Part shown: positions 45,120 to 58,112 of the stretch, in pieces
How the letters are laid out: each line of letters starts with the position of its first letter
Position numbering within the stretch: the stretch's first letter is position 1
DNA from: Actinomucor elegans
Taxonomy: Eukaryota > Mucoromycota > Mucoromycetes > Mucorales > Mucoraceae
Length of the DNA stretch: 64,000 bases
Assembly: GCA_026027325.1 (NCBI GenBank)
Contig: JAMSLZ010000014.1
Location: forward strand, 62,001-126,000
Direction of reading: 5' to 3'
The notes under the pieces: generated by a model
What the model saw: the letters and a program-made list of their open reading frames with translations, nothing else
Databases searched by the model: none
Told to the model about the DNA's origin: nothing
Translations under genes and position numbers: made by a program

Positions 45120-45960
45120 TCGTATTGATGTGTAGAGCATATATTTGATGGAACAAGCAAGCAACACGTTTTTTTGTACTATTTTCGCTTCTACCTTCAG
45201 CTCAAAGAACATGCTGCACAAAATCTCGAGTTCCACTAATGGTTCCAAGATTATAAGCGTCGTTTTACTGATCTATCTGAGGCAGAAAATATCAAATCTC
45301 CTCCTTCCCACTTGGAATGGACACCTGACTTTAACAAAGTGCTTCCTCTTGGATCCGATTACAAATTCAAGAGGCATCTCACTCATGACGAACAGCCTTT
45401 CCGCAGGGTGATTGACGCAATTGTCAAAACCTTTTTCCGCATAGATTCTCTTGAAGAATTATCTGTAGATACTTCTATCACAAAGTACATCGTGTATTGT
45501 GCTTCTGACACTACACATCCTGCTGTCTTTGAAGCAGCCTACAGGCAAACTTGCATATTCTTGGTCAACGCAAATTTCAAGCTCTTTATTCACCATATTC
45601 TACATAATACGCGATATCATTGGGTTGTTGGAGAACTGACCTTTGGTTGTGTATGTTTGGCCCTAACCTTTATGATGTTGATGCATTTGTCTCGCCCGAA
45701 CCCGGCTTCTTATTTTTGTATTCGTCTTCTTTTTTATTTCATGTTTGCTTGCAGGCCGTACTGGTATTTGTGTTTTGCGCTGTTTGCTCAAAAAAAGGCA
45801 AGTGCCAGACTATCTCTGTAACAAGTATATAATTACTAAGCAATCCAGTTGCAAAATTGGAGAAGATATTGAAAGCAATAAAAAGAAGAAAATCGAGCAT
45901 AATTTAGTTTTAGTTGTGGATAAAGAAGTTGTAGAATATAGTCGAGTAAGTTACTGAAAG
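45120..45960 (+). pseudogene. RGS-domain membrane protein gene, apparently broken
   Basis: The protein-like sequence FRFYLQLKEHAAQNLEFH, a stop, then WFQDYKRRFTDLSEAENIKS, later QPFRRVIDAIVKTFFRIDS and DTTHPAVFEAAYRQTCIFLV follows the fungal RGS (regulator of G-protein signalling) domain. Hydrophobic segments come after it (ELTFGCVCLALTFMMLMHL, YFCIRLLFYFMFACRPYWY), as in fungal RGS proteins with C-terminal membrane helices. The TAA at 45237-45239 replaces a position where family members have an aromatic or other residue before WFQDY. The frame ends at 45821, while protein-like sequence continues in another frame (RQVPDYLCNKYIITKQSS). No N-terminal start could be placed. RGS proteins speed GTP hydrolysis on G-alpha subunits. 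An unusual splice around the stop is the alternative. Confidence 0.55.
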
Positions 45961-46756
45961 AATACTGCATTAAGTATACTAGCACTGTCATTTATAGCAA
46001 ATACTGTTTCGTATTATTTTTTTTAGCCTTTTAGTTACTATGGAGATTACAGTCATTGCAGTTTCGATTCCAAATGAAAATGATCCTATTGTCAGTGGAG
46101 AACAAAGAGAAAACATCAGCCCCTAATGCAGTAGGGTTCCCATGTATCATTAAATACTAATGACACAATGTTTTTATTGGTTTATATACTACCAATAGCC
46201 CCCCTAAAGTACTACTAAACGTAACAACTTTATATATATTCAATTGTCTTATTTATCCTTTTCGCTGGCTCCTTGACGAATTGAGCAAAAAGGCTTGATA
46301 CATCTACACGGATTTATATCATTTATCACTTGCTAGGCTCAGTTCTCTACTTTAAATGGTAACCTGAAGCCAATAAATAGATTTATAACTCACACCAGTT
46401 AAAAGGAGTGTCAAGGAATCGAGAAGGATCGTTAAAATATAGTTATTATGGTTTGTTAATTTTTTGATGTTCATCTAGTTCAAACGTCTCAGGCTCTATT
46501 TAAATTGGATAACTCCACTCAAGTAGTTTCTAATACAGTGAGTTTAATACCTTTACAAACAGTATATTGTATCTTACAAGCTTGGAAGTAAATCACGGCT
46601 TTGCAATGATTTCAATACGGCTAAAAGTAAATCAAGGGCATGCTTCTGATACTAATACAAGATTTCTCAATCATTAATGGTTGACGATGAACGAACCAGT
46701 ACACTCCCCAAAACCTTTCGAATATTTTAGTATGAACTTTTATCAGCGTTGTTCAA

Positions 46757-46804
<48 letters not shown>

Positions 46805-47738
46805 AAGAAAGCTAATACGTAAAATATACACCTAATGATGCAAATATTGGTGAATTACCATTGATAAGAAGCTGGTTATTGTCATTTTTAACGATGCAAC
46901 CATAATTCAAGCATTTCATATATGAAAACATCTTATTTTTTTTTAAAAAAAAATAATATGACTAGATATTTTCCTTTATGCATAACATGGCTATTGGAAG
47001 GTTATGCTTTTAGGATGCCGCCTTCGCCCTTCACAGAACAAAATTTGGATCTAAGGGTTCACTTTGAAATTGAATTCTGAAAATGGTGCTACAACTCGCG
47101 AATCTTTCGGTTTCTATTGGATGTAAAGACACCAAATATTTTCATGCTGTTAAGGCTTCGTCTAGATTTCTCAACTGATCTCGGTTTAACGCGGCATCTG
47201 AGAAGTCTTCCTTACTTGGGATGATACTACAGTATCTATTCAATCATTAGTGAGGAATATACCTTGATAATTGGATCTATTTCTTTTCATATTGGTGTGG
47301 TATACTGATGAATGTTCCTACTTATTCTCCTCAAACTTTTATATCTACCCAATGAAAAACTTGGCTACACTACTGTTCCTATTGTATTTGCCAACAACAA
47401 ATAATTATATATAGCTATTTTGAATCTATGTAGTGAATATATAAATGTCCAAGACAAGTGTATGTTCTGAAACAAAACAAAGGGGGTGGTGGAGTCTTCA
47501 ATATATATATATGTAACAGTATCATTTGAATTGTCATGTCTTTCAAAATAGATATATAGGAATATCATATCCAATGGCGAACGTTTCGCGTGTTTAAAGC
47601 TGATCCATACAAAAGATTACACGAAAATCTATATCGCTGATTCAAAAATTAGAGATCTTTTGCAACTTCAATGCAGTTTGATCAAAAGGGTCCTGTTTAT
47701 ATTCTTCTTCTTTTTTTCAATAGAATCTTTATATATTT
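45961..47738. other. Intergenic AT-rich DNA
   Basis: Contains a 43-nt poly(A) run at 46760-46802 and no supportable gene. The right end holds the promoter of the FLVCR-like gene; CT-rich sequence lies at 47700-47725. Confidence 0.5.
46760..46802 (+). repeat. Poly(A) tract, about 43 nt
   Basis: Longest homopolymer in the window, preceded by TTCAAGGT and followed by GAAAGAAAG. Confidence 0.9.
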
Positions 47739-49372
47739 ATGTCGATTGTTAGGCAAGAACGTGATCCTCTACTTGTGTCTACTCGTAAAGATAACTGGCG
47801 ATGGCTTGTGTTATTTTCCTTTTCTTTCTTTTCGTTTTCCAGTGCACTCATGTTTGTTTTTAACAAAGAAAGACCCCCAAACCAATGAAAACTAATATAA
47901 CGTATCATATATACACAGGTGGATAACATTTGCGCCTTGTCTTTATATATTTGTCCAATATTACTTTGAGAATGCAAGTACGACTACTACCAATGCGATT
48001 AATTCCTTGTCATCTGTTTACATGATGATTTATCCTTTTGCGATTCAATTCACATTTAGGTATTTTGAAGATCGTATGCATGATGTTCCGGGGAATGGAC
48101 TTCGACGCGGTATCTTGATTGGTGCAGTACTAAATGCTATCGCTGGAGGTGTTCGTTGGCTGGGAGCGATTCCTTCTCTCTATGGATTTGTGATATTGTT
48201 TGTAGGCCAAACCATTGCTGCAATTGGTAAGACAACGTAACATGCTAAATGATGCAGGGTATATAAAGCTGATCTATCATCCATAGCTCAAGTATTTATG
48301 CTAGCAATTCCACCTCAGTTAGCTGTAGCATGGTTTCCAGATAACGAAATTAATATCGCGACATCTATTGCCGTATCAGCAAACAATTTAGGTATTGCTG
48401 CTGGATGTGCCTTGACACCTCTGGTTGTAAAGTTCTCCACTCGAGGATCAGATATACCGAACTTGCTGTTTTTTCAGGTACAGTACTTGTAGAGTTTGTA
48501 GATGTGCCTGACTTGACTTATGATTATATAGTTCGTCATGTGTTTAATGGTTCTTTGTTTAATTTGGTTTGCATTTCGAAAATCGCCTCCCTTTTGGAGA
48601 AGGTAAAGTGTGGATTTTTTTTTCAAGTATGCAGTTTTGATGCTTAGCATGTTTGACTGTAGTATGATCAATGAAGTCAATTCAGCAGACCAATCAGCAC
48701 AATTATGGAAACAAAGAGGATTTATATATATGCTGGGAGCATATTGTATTATCATGGGAGCTCAATGTGCTATTATTACTCTTTTAGCTCAAATCTTGAT
48801 TCCGCCGTTTAAAAATATCATTGATGAAAAGCACGTAGGATTGCTTGGTGCAGTTATGCTTTTTGTAGGATTTCCCTCCAGTATTTTAGTGGGTTACTAT
48901 CTGGATCAAACGTTGAAATATAGGAAAGTCTGTATATTACTTTCTATATTGACAGCTGTCAGTGTTCTGGGGCTACATCTTTCCAGTCAATATGGATTCT
49001 TGACAGGTGTTATTGCTTCATGTATTTGTTTCGGATTATCATCTTATGGTAAGCAAAGCAACATGGCTTTTTTTTATTGTATGCTCACATTTTTTTTCTA
49101 TAGCTATAGCGCCTGCCTTTTTCCAATATGCAAGTGAACTGTTTTATCCCATCAGTGAAATTATACCCACAGGTTACTTGTTTACAGTAGGCAATATTGG
49201 CGGTGTCTTTTTAGTGGCTGTGATGGGTTGGAGTGAAAATATGGCACACAAATTCCCTATGCGATTGCCGATGCTTTTTTTAACTTTTGCCATGTTCCTT
49301 AGTATTTATTTCATGTATCAAGTGAAAGGATCGTTAAAACGTACATTACATCAGCGGTTGCATATACCTTAG
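47739..49372 (+). CDS. Major facilitator transporter, FLVCR family
   Basis: Twelve-helix transporter of the FLVCR group, whose animal members carry heme, choline or ethanolamine. Six exons (47739-47851, 47919-48226, 48287-48477, 48532-48602, 48663-49048, 49104-49372) encode 445 residues. WRWLVLFSFSFFSFSSALMW at the first helix, then ITFAPC, LGAIPSLYGFVILFVGQTIA, PPQLAVAWFPDNE, ANNLGIAAG and an FAFRKSPP loop end are typical. The late segment PISEIIPTGYLFTVGNIGG also fits. The ATG was chosen because it opens directly into the conserved RKDNWRW start; an earlier ATG (47671) is in another frame. A ferrochelatase gene starts 983 bp downstream in the same direction. Substrate cannot be read from sequence alone. 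Confidence 0.85.
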
Positions 49373-50355
49373 ACGTAAACATGTAATAAATAGAAGATAT
49401 ATCTACATTATTACACATTTCTATGCCATTCATGTTTGGCTACTAGGTTTTATTTATGCGTGTGATTGGGTATTAGCCATTGTTTAATAACAATAAATAT
49501 AAGGAAGTTTAATTCATCTAAATAATTTACTTGCACATCTGCTGATACAGAAGTATAATGCCATTTGAACCAAAATGCCGCGCAATCTTTGATACATGAG
49601 CGTTTTTGCTTTTTCGGTCATTTGTCGGATAGTCGATTTATTCCAATCAAAAAATTATTCATGATACTCATACTCATTACATATAATCATAATATTACGT
49701 TTATAAAAGACATAAGTTTATTCGCATTGCTCGATATTCTCATGCTCTTTGGGTTGAGATATTCGGACTTGAGACTTTGTAAACACATGTGACGCTTTAT
49801 AGTAACTAACAGAGTTGCTCATTATTCACTGTTTAGATATTATCAATCGATTATACAATTGTATATCTTTCTTTGTTTGACTGAGTCACGAAGGAGGTGT
49901 GTTATAAACAAGATGATTAAACAGACTTACCATTGAACTCCTATATTTGTGTAATATCTTTCTCAATAAATATAGGTGACCAAATACTTCTATATATGTG
50001 TATTTAATGGGCACACGAAAAGAACTGGATTTCGGTAGAGGATGAATCTCAACTGGAACACCAATGCACTACGTATATGTACTCAACTCCGAGTTCGACT
50101 GATATCTAAACCAAATCTCGGGCAAAGAGACCGATTCCCAAGTTTTACTTTCTGATAATCGTCGATTGTTCGTCTACAACGCGATTTCAGACAAACTCCG
50201 CTTCCCTGACTGCCTAAAATCAAGGATAAAGTGTAATTCCTTTTCCCTTCTCTTTCTTTCAGCTGAAAGAAGAAAACATACATATATATATATACACATA
50301 TATACCTTTCTTTTGTTCAACTCGTATAAAAACCCCCAACTCTTTATCTTTTACT
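49373..50355. other. Intergenic region between FLVCR-like and ferrochelatase genes
   Basis: 983 bp, non-coding. A (TA)n-rich stretch at 50280-50300 may serve as a TATA element for ferrochelatase, whose ATG is at 50356. Confidence 0.45.
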
Positions 50356-51680
50356 ATGGTTATTTCTTCATTATTAAAACATTCTGGCAAGTGCAAGCTA
50401 CTGGAACCTCGAAAAAAAAAAGAGACTAACCTTCTAGACAAAATATAGCCAGACTTTGCCGTCCTAATGCTATTACATTAACACGACCATTAATTTGGCC
50501 TTCTGTTCACCATTCGCGTCATTTTACTAGTGAATCAAATAATAAACCGTAAGTTTTGACAAAGAAGAAGAGAGAGAGAGAAAAATTTTCAACTAAACAC
50601 TACTATAGACCTACTGCTGTTCTGCTCACGAATATGGGTGGACCCAAGACGCTGGATGATGTGTACAGCTTCCTACACAACTTGTTTTCAGACCGAGATT
50701 TGATGCAGCTTCCTTTACAGTCTTTGGCTTCCAAATTTATTGCCAAAAGACGCACACCTCAAATCATTGAGCAGTATGAAGCCATTGGTGGTGGATCACC
50801 TATCTTGATGTGGACTCGTAAACAGGGCCAAGCCATGGAGAAGCTACTTGATCAAATTTCTCCCGAGACAGCACCACACAAGCATTATATTGCTTTTCGC
50901 TATGTCGAACCGTATACCAGTACTGCGCTCAATGAAATGAAGGCGGATGGCGTGGAGCGTGCTATCGTGTTCACCCAGTATCCTCAATATTCTTGTTCAA
51001 CCACGGGAAGTAGTTTAAATGAGCTGCATCGCGGCATTACGGAGCTGGGAATGGAGAAAATCCAGTGGAGTATCATTGATCGTTGGCCGACTCATCCCGG
51101 TTTTATCGATGCTACAGCCAAGAAAATCGAGCAAAAGCTTGCTGAATACACACATCAAGAACGTCAAGAAGCTGTCATTATGTTTTCGGCTCATTCATTG
51201 CCCATGTCCGTAGTGAATCGTGGTGACCCTTATCCGGCAGAGGTGGCAGCTACTGTGGATCATGTCATGAAGCGTCTCGGTAACAAATACCCTTACCGTC
51301 TCTGTTGGCAGTCACAGGTAGGTCCAAAGGCTTGGTTAGGGCCTCAAACTGCTGATGCGCTCAAAGGATTCGCAAAAGCCGGCAAGAAGAACTTGGTCGT
51401 CGTACCTATTGCATTTACAACGGATCATATCGAGACCCTGTTTGAATTGGATCATGAGTATGGAGTAGAGGCAAAGGAAATTGGTTTGACAGGATGGAAA
51501 CGTGTAGACGCGTTGAATGACGATCCTGTCTTTATACGAGCGATGGCAGATATCGTGAAAGAACATATCGATAAGAAGGAAATTGTAAGCCATCAATGGC
51601 CACTTAGATGCCCTAGCTGTACCTTTGAAACATGTGGCCATTCTCGCGATTTCTTTACCAAACAACAGCAAAACAGCTAG
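50356..51680 (+). CDS. HEM15: Ferrochelatase, mitochondrial, [2Fe-2S] type
   Basis: Inserts Fe2+ into protoporphyrin IX, the last step of heme synthesis, at the inner mitochondrial membrane. Three exons (50356-50390, 50438-50548, 50609-51680) encode 405 residues. The first 40-50 residues are basic and hydroxylated (MVISSLLKHSGKQNIARLCR), a typical mitochondrial presequence; choosing the GTGCAA donor keeps the frame. LLTNMGGPKT opens the mature part. QYPQYSCSTTGSS, MFSAHSLP with the catalytic His, and WQSQVGPKAWLGP follow. The C-terminus RCPSCTFETC gives three Cys (C-x2-C-x4-C), which with the Cys in YSCSTTG form the four [2Fe-2S] ligands known from animal and S. pombe enzymes and missing in S. 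cerevisiae. Confidence 0.94.
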
Positions 51681-51894
51681 TTGAATCATTATAATTGTAA
51701 ATATTAAAGTCATCTTAGAGAAATGATTAGATGCATCACTGTCAAACCGATAGTCTTGTTTTCTACGTGTTTTATTTGTATAATTGATGTGTGGAAATAG
51801 TGGTGGTAGAGTTATTAGTGAATTGAGGGAGGGCAAAAAAAAGACAGGGAAAAAAAAAAAATGAAGACAGCGCACTGTCACAAATACTACTTTA

Positions 51895-54800
51895 TTAGAA
51901 TCCAACCACCTTGAAAGTCCAGGTGCCTGTGTCATCTTCATAACCGACAAAGTCCTTGCCAGCTTGCTTTCTAAGTTTCTCTTTAAAATGCTGGAAGCGA
52001 GGATGTGCTGGATCCTTGATAGGTGCACCAGTGTTCTTGTCGCGAATAAAGCAATTTTCAAGTTTGATCGTAGCTGGAACGTTCAATTGAGTACCCTTGG
52101 CAGGCTTGGTTGCATTGTCAGGATAGATAACAGCTGTGTGCTCTTCAAGTACCACGAGAACGCCCATGATATCTTCAAGAACGATTTCAGACAAATCCAC
52201 AGGTTGATCAAATTTGATTTCACCATATCCTTTACGACCCACAACCAAATTGCGTACGTTCTTTAAACCCTCTTTGGGCGTACTAGCCAAAGTCTCGAGT
52301 GTGGGGGAGATATAATAACCATTCTTCATGGCAATGCTGGAAACAGAACTTGCACTACTCAAATTAATAGTGGGGTTGGTTGTAGAAGACGAAGCAGGAG
52401 CAGGAGCATCAAGTTCCTTGGGCGCGGTAGTTGTAGAAGAAGTAGGGTTGGTATTTTCTTTAGCGGCAATGTACTCAAGTCGAGGATCAAAGAGACTTCT
52501 ACGCTTAGCGTCCGAGTTTTTGCCACTGTTCACCAAGGCAACGATATCTGCGGTATCAACATTATCATCGAATACCAATCTCTTGTTATTAGGACGAGGA
52601 GCAAAAGCACCAGATCCAAGGACTGCATCATCACTAATACCATTCAAAGCCAAATCAGATGTAGCGGTTCTAGTAGAAGCCTTGCTGGTAGGAGTGAAAG
52701 AGAAACCACGAAGCTTGATCTTGGAAACAACACGAGGTGAAATAGGATAGTGAGCATTACTAGCTTTGCGGCTAGTACCATCAACGGCAACAGCGGAAGG
52801 GCCTAATTTCGCACCTGTAGAAGTACTGGATGCCTTGCTCAAATCAAACAAGGGGTTGTTACCATAAGGATTCTTATCGACAGTAGCAACCAAAGGTTGT
52901 TGTTGCATACCAGGCTGAAGAGGGTTAGTACCAAACGAAGTGAGACCGCCAGTGGCAGGCAAGCTGAATGTATTACTGCCTTGCTGTTGACCAAATCCAC
53001 CAAATCCGCCAGTAGTCGTTCCAGCCGGGTTACCAAACAATCCACCGCCAGTACCGCCCAATCCACCCGTGGCAGGCTTTTGACCAAACAAACCTCCGGT
53101 CGCGCCAGTTTGTCCAGTGCCAAATCCACCAAATCCAGTGGTTGTACCTGTAGTAGCACCAGTTGTGTTACCAAAGAGAGAAGTTGTAGGAGCAGCAGGT
53201 TTGGCAGCACCAAAAAGACCAGTACCTGCAGCACCAGTAGCAGCTTGACCAAAACCACCTGCGGCAGGAGCAGATGTGCTACCAAAACCGCCAAATCCTG
53301 TAGTGGCTCCTGTAGTAGGAGCAGTGGCGCCAAAAGAGAATGAAGAAGCAGGCTTGCTGGCGGCAGCACCGAAAGCGCCTGGAGTGGTGCCAAATCCACC
53401 AGTTGTAGCACCGGTAGTACCAAAACCACCAAAACCACCAGTGGCAGGTGTAGTGGCGGGCTTTTGGCCAAATCCACCAAAAGCACCAGTAGTATTTGCA
53501 GCAGGTTGACCAAATCCTCCGGTAGCTGCGCCAGGTTGTTGGCCGAATGTAGATGTAGCGGGCTGGCCGAATCCACCAGTTGCAGGGGCTGGCGTACTAC
53601 CTGTCAAAAGGGATGAATTATTAGTTACCATTACTTAAGACCTTCAAAAAAAATTTACCAAATGAGAATGGTTTGGAAGCGGCAGTGCCAAAACCACCAG
53701 TGGCAGCACCAGCACCAAATGCACCACCAGTAGCAGTAGCAGGTTGACCAAAGGCAGAAGGAGTAGAGCCAAAGCCACCAGTGGCAGTAGCAGGTTGACC
53801 GAAAGCAGATGTAGCAGCAGGCTGTTGACCAAACAAGCCTCCACCAGTTGTAGCACCAGCACCAAAGGCCGAAGTTGTAGCAGGTTGACCAAATGCGCTT
53901 GTTTGAGGTTGACCGAACGCACTAGTAGTGGCAGCAGGTTGACCAAATGCACCTCCAGTAGCAGGAGCACCAAAAGCACTAGTTGTAGTAGAAGCACCAA
54001 AAGCACCACCTGTACCAGCTGCACCAGCCGTTTTTCTACCTTGCTGATAATCTTGTAAGCGGAGTTCTTCAATAGAATAATTTTTATATTGAGGCATAGC
54101 AGTAATAGTTTGGAAGAAGTTGTTGACTCCAGTTGTGATATCTCGATCTGCAGTGGGTGCAAAGTCAGCAGCAGCTGTACCTTGATTCATACCGGTAGCA
54201 GCACCGGCAGGCTGTCCAAATGCAGAGGTAGAAGCACCCATTCCACCAAATGCGCTAGTTTGTTGAGGCTGTCCAAAAGTATTTGTTGTAGTACTGCCAA
54301 AAGCTGTTGTAGCAGGACGCTGTCCAAACAATCCACCTGAAGGTTGAGTTGATGTGCTTCCGAAAGCTGAGGTTGAAGGACCTAACATTGCAATACAAGT
54401 AAACAGTATTAGCCAAATGAGGATATAAACAAGAGAAAAGAGGAAACTAATCATTATTTCGCGTATACAGGAAAGAAGTGATATATATATGTCCTCTATT
54501 TCTCTTATGAGACAACTTACTGGATCCAAATCCACCAAATCCTGTTGTGGCAGCAGGTTGAGCTATTATTATCAAGAAAATCAGCTTATATTATATCTTA
54601 TCTCGGCCAAATTTGCTAGTACTTACCAGCACCAAAGGCAGGTGTTGTAGTAGTTCCAAATGCTGAAGGTCTAGCTTGACCGAAAGCAGAACCAGTTGCA
54701 CCAAAAGCACCTAACTAATATTAGTCTTTATTTCTCGAGAGTTTTCAGTCTAATTTACCAGTAGCAGGAGCTGCACCAAAAGCTGATGGTTGCGCAGGTT

Positions 54801-55037
54801 GTCCAAAAGCACTGGTGGTAGTAGCAGGCGCAGCACCAAAAGCACCCGGAGTAGAAGTAGCTCCAAAACCTATGCCATTTTTAGTTTAATCATTATTCTC
54901 AAATCAGATTTCAAAGCCAACCTACCACCAAATGCGCTAGTTTGTTGTTGAGGTTGTTGACCAAATACTGAAGTTGGCTGTTGCTGTTGTTGACCAAAGC
55001 CTCCAGTACTTCCAAATGCACTTTTATTTCCAAACAT
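51895..55037 (-). CDS. FG nucleoporin of the Nup98 / Nup100-Nup116-Nup145N group
   Basis: Central-channel nucleoporin with roles in the permeability barrier and mRNA export. Six exons (55037-54926, 54869-54759, 54710-54627, 54562-54521, 54381-53659, 53600-51895) encode 925 residues. The N-terminal two thirds are FG, GLFG and AFG repeats. They are interrupted at about 54034-54186 by a GLEBS motif (DRDITTGVNNFFQTIT, then YKNYSIEELRLQDYQ) that binds Gle2/Rae1. The C-terminal beta domain, from about YYISPTLETL, ends in GTWTFKVVGF directly followed by the stop. In Nup98 and Nup145 this is the self-cleavage site HF|S; here His is Gly and nothing follows, so the protein is made without cleavage, as in Nup100/Nup116. 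Confidence 0.92.
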
Positions 55038-55206
55038 TGTATGAGGCAGATCTAACTAGTAGGAAAGAAAAGAACGCGTTTATTGAATTTAAACCGCCTG
55101 AAAAAATTTGACTGCCTACTTTTTTTTAGTGACGTGGCTTTTGGACACTCTACCTCGAGGAATTCTCTTCGGTCAGAATGTTCCTTTTCTTTGTAATTTG
55201 ATTAGA
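55038..55206. promoter_or_regulatory. Short bidirectional promoter between NUP98-type and CEG1 genes
   Basis: Only 169 bp separate the two divergent start codons, so both promoters must share this stretch. It includes AACCGCC and a T-run; no clear TATA box is seen for either side. Confidence 0.55.
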
Positions 55207-56781
55207 ATGACCAGTCCAGTACCTAACATTCCTGGCGAATTTGTTAAGGAGACGTTTGAATTGAAACAAACAGTCGCGTCTTTGTTGGGCTTGAATAGTT
55301 ACAAGTTAATATTCACGTTTGTCTTGAATGTTTCTTGGTATTAAGATATGTATACAATAGATTTCCTGGTGCACAACCTATTAGTTTCGGTGCTAAGCAG
55401 CTGAAAGAAATCGAACAAGAAGAGTAAATTTTGTCAGATAGTAATATTTGCCATCAATAGCTCACTGTATCCACTAGTTTTTTTGTTGCAGAAAAGTCAG
55501 ACGGCGTTCGTTGTCTTGCTTTATTAACAGTTAATCATCGAAAAGAACCTGAAGTATATCTTGTTAGTGCAGACATACTTACAGCAGCTACAGACAGATG
55601 CTGACAGCTTACAGTTTGATAGAAAAAGCAATTTCCATGTAGTTCGCAATTTTAGATTCCCTATACCAGGCGATCAGACTTTTCAAAAGTGCTTAAAGAA
55701 TACGATTATAGATGGTGAATTCGTGTTGGATAAAGAACAAGACGGCACAGTGAGTAGTATACGAAGTGAATCTAAGCAATGATTAATCATGAATTAGACA
55801 CAATTGCGATTTCTGTTATTCGATTGTCTATGTATCGAATCAAAAGTGCTAGTTTCACGGCCGTTAACTAACAGACTTGGGGTAATTATCGCCTTGTTTG
55901 ATGTAATAGGTCAGCTAATAAAGATAAATACTAGTACCTGCAAAAAGACATTATTAAACCACATCAAGACATGATCAAAAAGTACCCTCACCTGAGAAAA
56001 CAATTACCGTTCTTGTAAGACTCTTATATGGTCAACCGAATCAAAGCTAATCTTTTTTGCTATAGAGTCGAGTTCAAAGAACAGCAGTTTACACATCACT
56101 TGGACATTGTGTTTAATGAGATTATACCAAATTTAAAACACGGTAATGATGGACTCATATTCACCTCGGTAGATGCGCCTTATGCAATGGGTACTTGCAA
56201 CAAAATGTAATATAGGCACGTTTGAATTGAACTAGAATTGACATATTTATTAGGCTCAAATGGAAGCCATTGAACGAAAACTCGGTTGATTTCAAAGTAT
56301 CACTGCAGTTCCCCGGCGGTAGATTACCAGGCGTCAAAGATTATACAGCAACACCGCGTATTGATCTGTTAGTATGGCAAGGCGGAAACAACTACCGCTT
56401 TTTCGCGGAATTAGGTATCACAGATAAAGAATGGAAGCAGCAATTTGGAGACAAGCCCAAATACATGGACGGAAAGATTATCGAGTGCAATTACGATCCA
56501 GAATTACAGCAGCGATGGAACTTGAAGTCACCTTGGAGGTTTATGCGTTATAGAGATGATAAGCCGGATGGTAATCATCAATCCACTGTAGATAATGTGC
56601 TTCGTAGTATTGAGGATGCTGTTTCCAAAGAAGAGGTTAGTAGCTAAATCATGTGCTTATTTATGAGACTCATTCGTTATAGTTGATTGAATGCATGCCT
56701 CGAATCAAAGAAGCTTCGAATCGACGTAAAAGAGATGCTAGTGAGATAGAAGATAGAAATACAAAAAGACGTCGAGAATAA
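55207..56781 (+). CDS. CEG1: mRNA guanylyltransferase (capping enzyme alpha subunit)
   Basis: Transfers GMP from GTP to the 5' diphosphate end of nascent RNA polymerase II transcripts in the nucleus. Nine exons (55207-55304, 55361-55423, 55478-55562, 55615-55749, 55798-55881, 55935-56014, 56066-56206, 56254-56635, 56683-56781) encode 388 residues. Nucleotidyltransferase motifs are all present: motif I EKSDGVR with the nucleophilic Lys, motif III IIDGEFVLD, motif IIIa FLLFDCLCI, motif IV DGLIFTSVD, motif V LKWKP and motif VI WRFMRYRDDKPDGNH. The start follows the yeast-like SPVPNIPGEFV opening. The C-terminus is basic. No triphosphatase domain is fused, as in fungi generally. The stop is 19 bp from the convergent methionine aminopeptidase stop. 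Confidence 0.94.
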
Positions 56782-56800
56782 AGTGTATATAATGTATTTA

Positions 56801-58112
<1,312 letters not shown>

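Noticed and set aside
52328..54340. Several long open frames antisense to, or out of frame with, the FG nucleoporin
   Set aside because: They are Ser/Thr/Lys- or Leu/Pro-rich mirrors of the repetitive Gly-Phe coding sequence and have no start context or family signature.
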